Notes: generated by a model from the letters alone, not told the origin. Positions 8,419 through 17,783 are shown, counted from the first letter of the stretch. The stretch: DNA of 64,000 bases from DAOLCO01 sp964612555 (GCA_964612555.1 CAZTBW010000008.1:115307-179306), one strand, 5' to 3'. A program made the numbers and translations.

Positions 8419-10617
8419 ATGGATCCTTTAGAGTCTAATCTTGTTTTAAAAATGCTGGATCACCATACGGTGTTTATCTTTCTGGTGCAGATTGCGGTGC
8501 TACTTGCAGTCGCTCGTCTGCTTGGAGAGTTAGTGCAGAAGCTTGGGCAGTCGGCTGTGATTGGGGAACTTGCTGCGGGGGTTCTTCTTGGTCCGTCTTT
8601 TCTTGGAATTCTTTTTCCCGAATTTCATGGAAAACTCTTTCCCAAAGAACAATTACAGGTAGATTTACTTGCCGCAGTTTCGTGGATTGGGGTTATTTTT
8701 CTTTTGATTGTTATTGGTCTGGAAACAGATCTGGAACTGATCAAGAGGAAAGGGAAGAAGGCTTTATCTGTTTCCTTTGGTGGAATCCTGATTACGTTTA
8801 TGACAGGGTTTACGCTTGGATGGTTATTGCCAGAGGCGTATCTGGTAAATAAAGATCAGCGTCTGGTTTTTTCTCTTTTCATGGCTGTGGCAATGAGTAT
8901 TTCGGCAGTCCCCGTTATTGCTAAAGTTTTATTGGATATGAAACTGATTCGAAGGGATATTGGTCAGGTGATACTTGCTGCCGGTATGACCGATGATACT
9001 ATCGGGTGGATATTGCTGTCTGTTGTTGCCGGGATGGCAGCAAAGGGAACGGTGAGCGGAATAGACGTGCTTATGTCTGTTTTTGTTGCCGTTGGTTTTA
9101 TTGTCTTTGGTCTTACAATAGGGACAAGGGTTGTTTCCCGGATAATAGCTTTTGTTGATTCTTTTTTTGGCGGAGTGACGAACCAGTTTTCTACTCTCTT
9201 GGTACTTGCCTTTTCCGCAGCTGCTTTTACTCACCTGATGGGAATCGAGGCGGTGCTGGGTGCATTTATTGTTGGGGTTCTGGTTGGGCAATCCCCGAGA
9301 TTTAAAAAAGAAGTGGGGCACTCTCTGGAAATTACCACGTCCGGATTTGTTGCCCCGATATTTTTTGCTGCGGCGGGTTTACGAGTTGATCTTGTTCGAC
9401 TGGCTGAACCGGAAATATTTTTGGTAGGGGTGCTTGTACTTGCAATCGCATGCGGGGGGAAATTTCTCGGGGCATTTATCGGGGCATGGGCTGCGGGGTT
9501 TTCTTTTTGGGAACGCCTGGCACTTGGTTCAGGGATGAACGCTCGCGGAGCGATGGAGATTATTGTTGCGACAGTTGGTCTGGGTCTTGGGGTCTTGACC
9601 TTGGAAATGTACTCTATAATTGTCATGGTAGCCATTATTACCTCTCTTATGGCTCCTCCTCTTTTACGATGGACTCTTTCAAATGTCAGTATTGGAGAAG
9701 AGGAGGCAGAGCGCCTGAAAATGGAGCAGCTTTCAGAAACAAGCTTTTTGTATTCGGTAAAGAGAGTTATGTTGGTAGGTTCTCCTTATATTACAACTCT
9801 TTTTGCCTCGAAAATAATTGGAAAACTGAGCGAACAGCGTTCGGTAGAAATTTCCCTGCTTATGCCACAAACTGAAGAGCCAAGCACGACATATTGGAGC
9901 TCTTCCCAGGAAAGTGAAACTGTCGTTGTTAAACTCCGGGCGCAATTGGGAGATAAGAAAAAAATTGAAGTAAAGAACAAGTCAGGAGAGTCTATTTCTG
10001 AAGTTGTTCTTAATGAGGCAGAGCAGGATAGTGATCAATTGGTGGTTATGGGAGCAAAACCTCATATGTTCAGAGATGAGGGAAGGTTGTTTGGTGAAGT
10101 TATTGATCCGGTACTGCTTACTACGAAATCTCCTTGTGTGATTGTTGATGAAGCACGGGGGGGAGCCTTGGTCTGGCAGCTTCTTGAAAGTAATTTGTTA
10201 AACAGGATACTGGTTCCTACAACCGGTACCGTGTACAGTACCAGGGCTTTGGAACTGGCATCGGGAATTGCGATGTCCTATAATGCAACGATAGACCTTC
10301 TTCATGTAGTAAATCGGCAGGAAGTTGATCGTTACCTCCTGAGTCGTCAGGCAGGAGATCCTGCGGTGCGTATTGCAACTGATATGGTACATCTTCAGGC
10401 AGAGCTGGCTCGAACTCTGGGGGCGAAGATCGAACCCCATTTATCTCAGGCACCAAGTCCTGAAGAAGAGATCTTGCGTTTTGCTGCACAGCATAAGTCT
10501 GAACTTATTATCATGGGAAGTAACTTGAGAGCCGCCTCTGAAAGAGCTTTTCTTGGGCATCGGATGGAATATCTTTTAAAGCAATCTTCCTGTCCTGTTC
10601 TATTGGTTGTTTCCTGA
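8419..10617 (+). CDS. Kef-type cation:proton antiporter with C-terminal universal stress domains
   Basis: A 732-residue CPA2-family inner-membrane antiporter. About the first 430 residues contain 12-13 hydrophobic helices, with the CPA features GELAAGVLLGPS, AGMTDDTIGW (conserved acidic pair), GAFIVGVLVG and LGSGMNARGAMEII. The cytoplasmic tail has two Usp-like domains: a degenerate one (~450-580) and a clearer one (~590-732) ending with GSNLRAASERAFLGHRMEYL and CPVLLV, the ATP-binding loop pattern of UspA. It would exchange Na+ or K+ for H+ under control of the Usp domains. No strong ribosome site precedes ATG 8419; the ATG at 8452 is an alternative start that still keeps the first helix. 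Confidence 0.88.
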   Translation: MDPLESNLVLKMLDHHTVFIFLVQIAVLLAVARLLGELVQKLGQSAVIGELAAGVLLGPSFLGILFPEFHGKLFPKEQLQVDLLAAVSWIGVIFLLIVIGLETDLELIKRKGKKALSVSFGGILITFMTGFTLGWLLPEAYLVNKDQRLVFSLFMAVAMSISAVPVIAKVLLDMKLIRRDIGQVILAAGMTDDTIGWILLSVVAGMAAKGTVSGIDVLMSVFVAVGFIVFGLTIGTRVVSRIIAFVDSFFGGVTNQFSTLLVLAFSAAAFTHLMGIEAVLGAFIVGVLVGQSPRFKKEVGHSLEITTSGFVAPIFFAAAGLRVDLVRLAEPEIFLVGVLVLAIACGGKFLGAFIGAWAAGFSFWERLALGSGMNARGAMEIIVATVGLGLGVLTLEMYSIIVMVAIITSLMAPPLLRWTLSNVSIGEEEAERLKMEQLSETSFLYSVKRVMLVGSPYITTLFASKIIGKLSEQRSVEISLLMPQTEEPSTTYWSSSQESETVVVKLRAQLGDKKKIEVKNKSGESISEVVLNEAEQDSDQLVVMGAKPHMFRDEGRLFGEVIDPVLLTTKSPCVIVDEARGGALVWQLLESNLLNRILVPTTGTVYSTRALELASGIAMSYNATIDLLHVVNRQEVDRYLLSRQAGDPAVRIATDMVHLQAELARTLGAKIEPHLSQAPSPEEEILRFAAQHKSELIIMGSNLRAASERAFLGHRMEYLLKQSSCPVLLVVS

Positions 10618-10636
10618 TTCGTCTATCAGGATAAAA

Positions 10637-11896
10637 TTAAATAAGGCGTAATCCTTCCCGTAGTGTTGAAAAAACTTTTGTAAGCTCTTCATCGGTTATG
10701 CAGACAGGAGGAACGGTGTAAATGACGTTACCGAGTGGTCTCAAAAGTACTCCGTTTTTAAGAAAGAAGGGATACAAAGTGTCTTTTATTGAACTTTTAT
10801 AGCCAGAATCTTTTGTTTCCACATCAAGTGCAAATACCAGTCCCTTGTGACGTACGTTTTTTACCTGTGCCCAGTTCTCTGCCTCTTCAGCTGTTTTTTT
10901 GTAAAAATCGGATATTCTTTTAAGGTTTTGTTTGAAATCTTCTTTTTCTATCAGATCAAGGCTTGCAAGGGCAGCAGTGCAGGCAAGAGGATTCCCGGTA
11001 AAGGAGTGACCGTGAAGGAGCATATATTCCTTTCGGTCTGATTGAAATCTTTCCCAGATTTCTTCACTTGCTACTGTCAAACCAAGAGGCAAGGTACCCC
11101 CGGTAAGGGCTTTTGAAAGACAGACGATGTCAGGTTTAGTGTGAGTTTGCTCACTGGCAAATAAAGTACCGCTTCTTCCAAAGCCGGTAAACACTTCATC
11201 AGCTATGCAGAGCACCTCATGCGATTTACAGATACGGAGCATCTCTTCGAGTTGTTCTGCTGTGTAAAACTTCATCCCGGATGCCCCCTGAATCAAAGGC
11301 TCGTAAGTAAATGCGAGTACATCACCTTTTTGACATTCATTTTTCAGGGTCTTAATGCTTAGACTGAAATCGGCTGATGGATGTGGTAGTTTGTCTGCCG
11401 GGAGCAGGTGTTCAAGAAAAGGGGTTGTGAAAAATCCACGTTCTGAAACTCCCATCGCTCCAAAAGTATCTCCGTGGTAGGAATCTGAAAGGTAAAGGAA
11501 GCGGGATTTTTTTGTGGTGCTACTTTGCCGTGCATACTGAATAGCTATTTTCAGTGCTACTTCAATTGAGGTGGAACCATTGTCACTAAAGAAGAAATGG
11601 GGTTTTTCTATAGGGAGTAATGCTGCAAGGCGAGTACATAGGGTTTGTGCAGGTTCGTGAGTACAGCCCGCAAATATCACCTGATGCAGCTCATCCAGCT
11701 GCGCCTTTATTGCGGCACTTATATGTGGATGAGCATGTCCATGAAGATTTACCCACCAGGATGAGACTGCATCAATATAAGTGTTTCCATAAATATCGTA
11801 TATAAGACTTCCTGATGCTCTTTTTACGGGTATGGGAGCAAGGTCGGTTTTTGCTTGAGTGAAGGGGTGCCAAATATATGAGTGGTTAACATTCAT
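10637..11896 (-). CDS. bioA: Adenosylmethionine-8-amino-7-oxononanoate aminotransferase
   Basis: A 419-residue PLP class III aminotransferase of biotin synthesis. It makes 7,8-diaminopelargonate from KAPA with S-adenosylmethionine as amino donor. The N-terminal IWHPFTQ and SSWWVNLHGHAHP are diagnostic for BioA; the cofactor lysine is in CLSKALTGGTLPLG and the PLP-contacting Asp in IADEVFTGFGRSG. The frame extends to a TTG at 11920, but ATG 11896 (MNVNHSYIWHPF) is the more likely start; it overlaps the end of bioD by 11 bases. bioD and bioA therefore form a translationally coupled pair, and the product is the next substrate after BioF. bioF and bioB are not in the window. Confidence 0.93.
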   Translation of the reverse strand: MNVNHSYIWHPFTQAKTDLAPIPVKRASGSLIYDIYGNTYIDAVSSWWVNLHGHAHPHISAAIKAQLDELHQVIFAGCTHEPAQTLCTRLAALLPIEKPHFFFSDNGSTSIEVALKIAIQYARQSSTTKKSRFLYLSDSYHGDTFGAMGVSERGFFTTPFLEHLLPADKLPHPSADFSLSIKTLKNECQKGDVLAFTYEPLIQGASGMKFYTAEQLEEMLRICKSHEVLCIADEVFTGFGRSGTLFASEQTHTKPDIVCLSKALTGGTLPLGLTVASEEIWERFQSDRKEYMLLHGHSFTGNPLACTAALASLDLIEKEDFKQNLKRISDFYKKTAEEAENWAQVKNVRHKGLVFALDVETKDSGYKSSIKDTLYPFFLKNGVLLRPLGNVIYTVPPVCITDEELTKVFSTLREGLRLI

Positions 11897-12527
11897 TCGG
11901 GTATAGTCCAAGTTCTGCAAGTTTTGGGGTTAGTGCTGTGGCTTGTTTTTTAACAAAGTCAGTATCTATTCTGGAAGCAAGAGGAATTCTTCCAAGATGG
12001 GGGATTTTTGAGTTTTTAATAATTATTGATTCAGATTGAATGTTTTCTTCTCCATTAAAGAGGACACCAATGATTGGTATATCTCTTGTTTTAAGAGCTT
12101 CAATACTAAGCAGGGTATGATTGATACTTCCAAGATAATTTTTTGAAACAAGAAGGACTGGTACGTCCAGTTTTTCAATTAAATCTATTACCAAATCTTT
12201 TTCATTAAGAGGAACCAGGAGTCCTCCCGCACCTTCTATTATTAAGCTATTGGGTGTTTCAGGTTTTTTTATTTTGTCTAATGATATCTTTATCCCGTCA
12301 ATTTCTGCTGCTGCATGGGGTGAGAGTGCTGCACTAAGCTGGTATGTTTCAGGGTGTGTTCTGATTGAAGGAGATAAGGAAGATAGATAGTCTGAATCAG
12401 TGTAATCGAGACTTCCAGATTGAATGGGTTTCCAGTAATCCCGGCTGAGAGCAGTAGAAAGAATGGCGGAGGCGAGCGTTTTACCTACATCCGTTCCTAT
12501 TCCCCCTACAAAAATTGATCGACTCAT
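11886..12527 (-). CDS. bioD: ATP-dependent dethiobiotin synthetase
   Basis: A 213-residue P-loop enzyme that closes the ureido ring of dethiobiotin from diaminopelargonate, CO2 and ATP. GIGTDVGKT at residues 9-17 is the BioD P-loop, KPIQSG holds the substrate-binding lysine, and EGAGGLLVPL is the second family motif. Length is typical (about 210-240). It sits upstream of and overlaps bioA, so product and substrate enzymes of consecutive steps are co-expressed. The transcript may begin further upstream, because a small membrane-protein gene lies only 25 bases away on the same strand. Confidence 0.95.
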   Translation of the reverse strand: MSRSIFVGGIGTDVGKTLASAILSTALSRDYWKPIQSGSLDYTDSDYLSSLSPSIRTHPETYQLSAALSPHAAAEIDGIKISLDKIKKPETPNSLIIEGAGGLLVPLNEKDLVIDLIEKLDVPVLLVSKNYLGSINHTLLSIEALKTRDIPIIGVLFNGEENIQSESIIIKNSKIPHLGRIPLASRIDTDFVKKQATALTPKLAELGLYPNEC

Positions 12528-12552
12528 AAGGTGGTAAGAGACAAAATATATT

Positions 12553-13167
12553 CTAGTGTATTAATACTTCCCCACGAGGGGCATTTTCAAGATGTTTGAA
12601 GAAATAGTGCAATTCAATTTGTAGAGAGGAGAAGTTTTTCTTAAGTTCATTTTTTAATTCAGCTTCTTTTTTTGTGAATTCTGCTTTTGTCCAATTGGGA
12701 ATAGATTTGCCTTCTGATTTTCTTTTACCTTGCAGAACTTCAAAATTAAATCGTGACTTAAAGTACATACTGAGGAGTTCGTTTCTTTCGTTAAAAAGAT
12801 TTTCGAGTTTGGCGAGGTTTGGTGATCTTATGTTCAGGGTGTCGGTAAGAAAAAGATATCTGCTGAGTACTTCCTGATGATGATCTTTAATGGCTGAAAT
12901 GAGTTGTGAGTTATCGGGGATTTCAAAGTAAGGTGCTATTTTTAGGGACGCAATTGCCTGCCCGATATTGTTTTCCTGCATGAAGGAGTCAAACTCCTCG
13001 ATACACTTCACAGAGGTGGAAAATTTGGAAAGGGCTTTATTTTTCCGAAAGATAGTTTGAAGAGGTACGCTCAGAAGATAGACAAAGCCACCTATCAGGA
13101 AAATTGATATAACAAAAAGACTTACAACAATGAGTACCGTTCCAGGTGCCAGAAAAGTATCCTCCAA
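12553..13167 (-). CDS. Unknown single-pass membrane protein
   Basis: A 204-residue protein I do not recognise. Residues 10-38 form one strongly hydrophobic segment (VLIVVSLFVISIFLIGGFVY), followed by a basic stretch (FRKNKALSKF) that predicts a cytoplasmic C-terminal domain. The rest is rich in charged, probably helical sequence, including a Lys/Glu-rich segment near residues 155-185. LemA proteins share this layout (one N-terminal helix plus helices), but I see no clear LemA motif. It lies on the same strand as bioD and the phosphopantetheinyl transferase gene, with 25- and 57-base gaps, so it could be co-transcribed with them. Confidence 0.6.
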   Translation of the reverse strand: MEDTFLAPGTVLIVVSLFVISIFLIGGFVYLLSVPLQTIFRKNKALSKFSTSVKCIEEFDSFMQENNIGQAIASLKIAPYFEIPDNSQLISAIKDHHQEVLSRYLFLTDTLNIRSPNLAKLENLFNERNELLSMYFKSRFNFEVLQGKRKSEGKSIPNWTKAEFTKKEAELKNELKKNFSSLQIELHYFFKHLENAPRGEVLIH

Positions 13168-13189
13168 ATCAAGATAGTACGAACATATG

Positions 13190-13225
13190 AGCCCAATATA
13201 TCAAATGAACCCAGTATATCAAAAT
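13190..13225. repeat. 18-bp imperfect tandem repeat between two genes
   Basis: Two adjacent 18-base units, AGCCCAATATATCAAATG and AACCCAGTATATCAAAAT, differ at four positions. They lie just after the stop of the phosphopantetheinyl transferase gene (minus strand, stop 13225-13227) and upstream of the small membrane-protein gene. They look like a slippage duplication; no function is evident. Confidence 0.6.
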
Positions 13226-13893
13226 TATAGTTCAAACGATACCCCACTTACCACAAATTCATTTTGAATTGTGGAGTTTACGTTAAAACGATATCCCTTA
13301 TGAAAATGAGGGATGGCTTTAAGAAGGGTACCCTTAAGTTTGGAATCTTCAGCAGGATGAAATGACACATCATGGAAAGTGAGTTTTGTATTGCTTGCAC
13401 TGTAAAAGGCTTTGTAACATGCCTCCTTTGCCGAGAATATTTTTAATGCAAAAATAAATTTTTCATCCTCTACGGTCTCATCTGAATAAATCCACTGAAA
13501 CTCTTCTTTGTTTAATATTCGGTTGAATATTTTAAGAGGGCGTTTATTTGTAATAGACTCTATATCAAGTCCAATTCCTTTAAAGTTATCTTGTGAACTT
13601 ACTGCGGCAAGTGCATATTTACCTGAGTGAGAGATGCTTCCGACAATGCCTTCAGGCCAAAGGACTTCTCCTTCAGATCCTTTCAGTAGTGGCGTCTGCT
13701 GCAGGTATCCAAATTTTTTCAGTGCATGCCGAGCAGTAATTCTTCCAAGGGCGAGTTCTTTTCTTCGCTTCTCAGAGGTACTTTGTGAAATCAGTTCAAT
13801 TTCTTCTTTGTATGGAGTTTCGTGAGAGAGAATATCCAGGCTATTCCATGAAAAGACCACAGACTCAGGAAATGGGGATATAAAGTTTTTCAA
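13225..13893 (-). CDS. 4'-phosphopantetheinyl transferase (Sfp/EntD-like)
   Basis: A 222-residue transferase that moves phosphopantetheine from CoA to a serine of carrier proteins. The magnesium-binding motif GIGLDIE and the later FSAKEACYKAFY match the (V/I)G(I/L)D and (W/F)xxKExxxK motifs of the family; SISHSGKYALAAVS supplies the histidine motif. At 222 residues it is the Sfp/EntD size class rather than the short AcpS class. No polyketide, nonribosomal or carrier-protein gene is present in the window, so its target is unknown; fatty-acid carrier protein is possible if no AcpS exists in the genome. It is divergent from the RND-like gene across about 90 bases. Confidence 0.87.
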   Translation of the reverse strand: MKNFISPFPESVVFSWNSLDILSHETPYKEEIELISQSTSEKRRKELALGRITARHALKKFGYLQQTPLLKGSEGEVLWPEGIVGSISHSGKYALAAVSSQDNFKGIGLDIESITNKRPLKIFNRILNKEEFQWIYSDETVEDEKFIFALKIFSAKEACYKAFYSASNTKLTFHDVSFHPAEDSKLKGTLLKAIPHFHKGYRFNVNSTIQNEFVVSGVSFEL

Positions 13894-13986
13894 AATAAGT
13901 ATTTGTATTGTTGAATTTTACACTTTAATTTATCTTCTTATATCTTATTTTTTTATCTATTCAACCTACCGGTGAGAAGAAGATCT

Positions 13987-15570
13987 ATGGCAAGACAAAT
14001 TTTTATATGGTTCATGCGGTTTGGACTTGTAACATCCTTGTTATATTCAGCTACCCTGCTCTCTGATTATTTTGAAGCCGATTTTGATACCCTTACTCTG
14101 CTTGAGTTATTCAATGAAGAAACCCGGCACTTTGCCTATTTTGGAATAAAAGGCGATGATAGTGCAGTGGTAGATGATGCGTTTTCCGAGTTATCCAGAG
14201 ACATTAGTGATCTAAAGATTGGAAGCGTGTCCTGTTGTGTACTTTTACCTGCAACTTCAAATACGTATGGACAATTTGAGATTTTAATTAAACCTCCTGG
14301 TGCATTTTCCCTTGATGTTCTTTACAATGATATTCAGTTTATTTTCTTAATGGCTCAGGCAAAATATCCTTCTCTGGAAATTCATTGGAGTGGTTTAATT
14401 TCTTTTTCTCATGATTTTTTTCATCATACGTGGAAGCACACGAAAAAAATTATTCTTTTAAGTACCGGTGTTGTGCTTTTGTTCGGTTTCTTTTTTACAA
14501 GAGCTTTTGGAAGGTCTATTGATTTTCTTCTTATATATGGTGCTTCTTTGATTTCAGGGATGTTGGCGTCCGTTCTGTTTTTTAATAGTGTTTCTATTAT
14601 CTCATTAGCTTTTGCTTCCATATTTGGAGCCGTATTTGTTATTTCAATGCTTCAGTGTTTGCGGATATACCGAAAGAAATCTGATAATTTTCCTCTTGTC
14701 TTTATTGTGTTTTACTCCCTTTCGACACTTCTTTTATTTGTTTTACATCCTTCATTGTTAGTACTTAAGTCTGTCATATTTGTCTTTGTTCTGAGTAGTA
14801 CTTCTTTTACTCTACTACTGATTTTTGAAAAAGGAAGTAGAGTGCCTGGGATTGAGAGAGAGGGGAAATCTTTAGTGCCACTAAAGGGAAGTGTTCTTAT
14901 TTTTTATGTATTGATTGGAGTTAGTTTATACTATGCGGTAACAAAAAATACTGTTGGTGGCACTTTAGCTTCATTACATCGTCCTGAGAAACGGATCATT
15001 GATTCTGAAAACTGGCTTCGAGGGCATATAGCAGAAGATACACTGGCAGAACCTACATTTTTTACTACCTTACCATATGATTCTATCACCCGAGTAAATA
15101 AGAACGGTGTATCAAATGATATATACAATGCTGGTATATATCATATTATTCGTGATTATTTTCTTTCTGGTTTATCTCTGGGGATTATTCAGATTCTTGT
15201 TATTTCCTTATCAGCCGTTATTACTTTTGGTTTTTCAATTGCCTCACATGTGATTGGTGTTTTGTTTGGTTCAGGTTTAATTGTAATCGGTTTATGCAGC
15301 TTGTTTGGAATCCCTTCCGGGTTTTTCACTCCTTTAGTTCTGTCTTTATGGATGACTTGTTTTTATCCTTGCATGACAGCACTGTATGTAAAAAAACATA
15401 TTTCTATATACGATACCGTCTGTATACTTCCGTTTTTGGTAATGGCAGTTCCTCTGCTAATGTCACCGGTGCCCGTTTTTATTAATGCGGGGGTGGTTTT
15501 TTGTTTGCTTGGTGTTTTGGGATATTTTGTATTCCTGCTTATTTCTTCATCTCGGGTCACTTTATCCTAG
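13987..15570 (+). CDS. Polytopic membrane protein, small RND/MMPL-like
   Basis: A 527-residue inner-membrane protein. One N-terminal helix is followed by a ~120-residue exported loop and five helices, then a second single helix (~300), a ~75-residue loop and about five more helices. This 1+5, 1+5 arrangement is the RND/MMPL exporter topology. Segment FLLIYGASLISGMLASVLFF with the next ~25 residues resembles the MMPL helix pair around TM4, but the proton-relay Asp position of the family is hydrophobic (GAVFVISML). Full MMPL proteins are ~750-1000 residues, so both periplasmic domains are much reduced. The frame opens at a GTG (13972); ATG 13987 after a purine-rich stretch is preferred. The family call is an inference from topology. 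Confidence 0.55.
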   Translation: MARQIFIWFMRFGLVTSLLYSATLLSDYFEADFDTLTLLELFNEETRHFAYFGIKGDDSAVVDDAFSELSRDISDLKIGSVSCCVLLPATSNTYGQFEILIKPPGAFSLDVLYNDIQFIFLMAQAKYPSLEIHWSGLISFSHDFFHHTWKHTKKIILLSTGVVLLFGFFFTRAFGRSIDFLLIYGASLISGMLASVLFFNSVSIISLAFASIFGAVFVISMLQCLRIYRKKSDNFPLVFIVFYSLSTLLLFVLHPSLLVLKSVIFVFVLSSTSFTLLLIFEKGSRVPGIEREGKSLVPLKGSVLIFYVLIGVSLYYAVTKNTVGGTLASLHRPEKRIIDSENWLRGHIAEDTLAEPTFFTTLPYDSITRVNKNGVSNDIYNAGIYHIIRDYFLSGLSLGIIQILVISLSAVITFGFSIASHVIGVLFGSGLIVIGLCSLFGIPSGFFTPLVLSLWMTCFYPCMTALYVKKHISIYDTVCILPFLVMAVPLLMSPVPVFINAGVVFCLLGVLGYFVFLLISSSRVTLS

Positions 15571-15590
15571 CGCAGTTTATCCTAGCGCAG
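15561..15590. repeat. Exact 15-bp tandem duplication containing stop codons of two convergent genes
   Basis: The unit TTTATCCTAGCGCAG occurs twice back to back. TAG 15568-15570 in the first copy ends the plus-strand membrane-protein gene, and CTA 15582-15584 in the second copy is the stop of htpX on the minus strand. The duplication therefore separates two convergent genes that may once have overlapped at a shared stop region. Confidence 0.85.
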
Positions 15591-16457
15591 TGCATTAATT
15601 CTTTCGTCCAGAGGTGGATGGGTGGAAAAATAGGCTTTCCAGCCGGCGTCTCTTTTTGAAGATATTTTAAATGCCTGTATAGCCTCGGGTTGTGCGGCAG
15701 TTTGGTCTAGCCCTTGCATTGATTTTAGTTTTTCAAGGGCGGCTCTCATTTTGTTAGCGCCGACGAGCTTTGCAGAACCTGAATCAGCTTTAAATTCCCT
15801 TTGGCGTGAAAACCATGCAACGAGGGGCATAGAGAGAAATCCAAAGAGGATTTGAAAGAAGATGGTCGCAAAAAGTCGAACCATGTGTCGCATATCTTCT
15901 TTTACCGCTTGTCCTATTGCAAATGCAGCAATTCGGGAAAGGAACATTACAAATGCGTTTACAACTCCCTGAACAAGAGTCATGGTAACCATATCTCCAT
16001 TCTGTATGTGGGCAACTTCATGTGCGAGAACACCTTCGATTTCGTCCTTGTCCATTCTCTGGAGCATGCCGGATGAAACTGCAACCAGAGCACGTGATTT
16101 GGTAGGACCTGTTGCAAATGCATTAACCTCAGGACTGTCATAGATACCAACCTCAGGCATCTTTGGAAGGTGGGCACCTCTTGCTATTTGATGAGTGGTT
16201 TCAAGAAGCCAGGAGTGTTGTCCCGGGTTTTTAGGGTCAATTACCTGCACTCGCATAAGCATTTTTGCCATTATTCTGGAAAGTGCAAGAGATATAAATG
16301 AACCAACCATACCCCATATAAGACAGATAACCATGAGGGATTGATAGTTTATTCCTGTTTCATCGACGTATCCACCAACTCCAAGGATAGAAAAAATGAT
16401 GGTAACGGCAGTGATGATTAAAATGTTAGTAACAATAAACAGAAAAATTCTTTTCAT
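15582..16457 (-). CDS. htpX: Membrane zinc metalloprotease HtpX
   Basis: A 291-residue M48B peptidase of the inner membrane that degrades misfolded membrane proteins. Two N-terminal helices (5-28 and 35-60) precede the catalytic domain. The zinc motif HEVAHIQNGD gives the HExxH pair, followed by two further helices and FKADSGSAKLVGA, where the third zinc ligand lies in the ExxxDxxA motif (here EFKADSGSA). SSKRDAGWKAYFSTHPPLDE is the normal C-terminal end. Length is typical for HtpX. It stands alone on its strand; the stop lies in a 15-bp duplication shared with the convergent gene. Confidence 0.95.
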   Translation of the reverse strand: MKRIFLFIVTNILIITAVTIIFSILGVGGYVDETGINYQSLMVICLIWGMVGSFISLALSRIMAKMLMRVQVIDPKNPGQHSWLLETTHQIARGAHLPKMPEVGIYDSPEVNAFATGPTKSRALVAVSSGMLQRMDKDEIEGVLAHEVAHIQNGDMVTMTLVQGVVNAFVMFLSRIAAFAIGQAVKEDMRHMVRLFATIFFQILFGFLSMPLVAWFSRQREFKADSGSAKLVGANKMRAALEKLKSMQGLDQTAAQPEAIQAFKISSKRDAGWKAYFSTHPPLDERINALR

Positions 16458-16571
16458 GATTAATTAAAGTCCTTACGTTGAGTGTCTGAATAAAAAACCA
16501 AGAGGCATTATAGCAGTATATTCTATAGTTTTAAATAATAATCGGCTATTAAACCTTTGAATTTGCGTTTT

Positions 16572-17783
16572 TTATGATGTTTTATGTAAGCTTTTCTGTT
16601 TTTTTGTTTGAATTTTCCAAAAAACCAATCCAAGCAGTAAGGGATACCAGAAGAGCCAATGCTGAGTATTTGAAAAAACATAAACAAAAGGAAGGCATGC
16701 AAGTTGTATGCATATAAGAAAAATGCATGTTCGTGCAGTTTTTATGGGCTTTACCTGCCCTATGAGAAGAAGAGGAATAATTAGAAGACATGCCGAGTCG
16801 GAAAGCCACCCATATGGATTGAGAAATAATGAAGAAACTGCGAGACAGGGAAAATATGTGTCCACGTCCTCAGATATACATTTCTTAATTTTTAGAATGA
16901 ATAATCCAAGAATCGATATGAGAGGCACCACGTACATGAGCCAGGGAGCATTATCCCCAGATACAAGATAAATAATATTTCTAAGAAATCCTGTAAAAGA
17001 TACAACGATCCAGTCTTTAACGGCAATGTGCTCTGGGTGGGATCCGAAAAGAGAAGACGTCCATTGTTTTATTGTATTCAAATCGTTTATAAGAAAAAAT
17101 AAAATAAAAAACAGTGGAATGGCAATTGTTTTCAGAACGTAGATCATGTCACCATTTCTGAGAAGTTTCAGAAATCTGAAAAGTACAAGTAAGTACAGTA
17201 CATGCGGTTTAGCGCTTAAAACAAGCAAGGCAAAACCTTCAAGATAGGGAAGATTTTTTTTTATGCCGATAAAATAAAGAGTGCTGCCAAGTAATATCAA
17301 ACAGCCAATTTGTCCAAAGACAAGGGAAGTGTGGATGGGAATGAAAACCATACTACTAAACAAGGCAAGGATAAGTTTGTTTATAGAAAAATTCATTGCG
17401 ATAGAGAATAAAATAATAGCGAAAAATGGAAAGATAATACCTGAGAGGAACCAATAATATGCAGATACTTCAAAAGTGTTTGTCATGAGCGGAGAGATCA
17501 AGGGCAGGAGCCAGGGAGGATTCCACATCATGGTGGGTTCTTTATGTGTATATCCAAGATTTTTCTGCAGGTTCAGGACTTCCTGCGGATGGTATGGGTT
17601 TTGACCATCAAGCCAGAGTTCATTTGCAGACCAGTATTGGATAAAATCTATTGTACCGTAGGATTCAACCCGAAATTCTGGTTGATAGCTAAAAATGTTC
17701 CGAATAAGGTGAACTGACGTTAGGAATGCAATCAGAATAGCGATTCCTGTTATTGATAATGTGAGATACGTTTTCAAATGCAC
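16572..17783 (-). CDS. GT-87 (DUF2029) polyprenyl-dependent membrane glycosyltransferase
   Basis: About 403 residues with roughly ten membrane helices. The first exported loop has DFIQYWSANELWLDGQNPYH and MMWNPPWLLPLISP, the acidic-plus-NPY and WNPPW signatures of the GT-87/DUF2029 family (GT-C fold enzymes that use polyprenyl-phosphate sugars outside the membrane). The longest frame begins at ATG 17822 inside the isocitrate dehydrogenase gene. I prefer GTG 17783, which follows AGGAGTAGGG and the upstream stop. The donor, acceptor and pathway are unknown. It may modify envelope glycans, since the window is otherwise rich in such genes. Confidence 0.75.
   Translation of the reverse strand: MHLKTYLTLSITGIAILIAFLTSVHLIRNIFSYQPEFRVESYGTIDFIQYWSANELWLDGQNPYHPQEVLNLQKNLGYTHKEPTMMWNPPWLLPLISPLMTNTFEVSAYYWFLSGIIFPFFAIILFSIAMNFSINKLILALFSSMVFIPIHTSLVFGQIGCLILLGSTLYFIGIKKNLPYLEGFALLVLSAKPHVLYLLVLFRFLKLLRNGDMIYVLKTIAIPLFFILFFLINDLNTIKQWTSSLFGSHPEHIAVKDWIVVSFTGFLRNIIYLVSGDNAPWLMYVVPLISILGLFILKIKKCISEDVDTYFPCLAVSSLFLNPYGWLSDSACLLIIPLLLIGQVKPIKTARTCIFLICIQLACLPFVYVFSNTQHWLFWYPLLLGLVFWKIQTKKQKSLHKTS

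Noticed and set aside
9231..9635. 134-codon minus-strand frame inside the antiporter gene
   Set aside because: The plus-strand frame encodes conserved antiporter helices; the antisense product has Pro/Ser/Arg-rich shadow composition.
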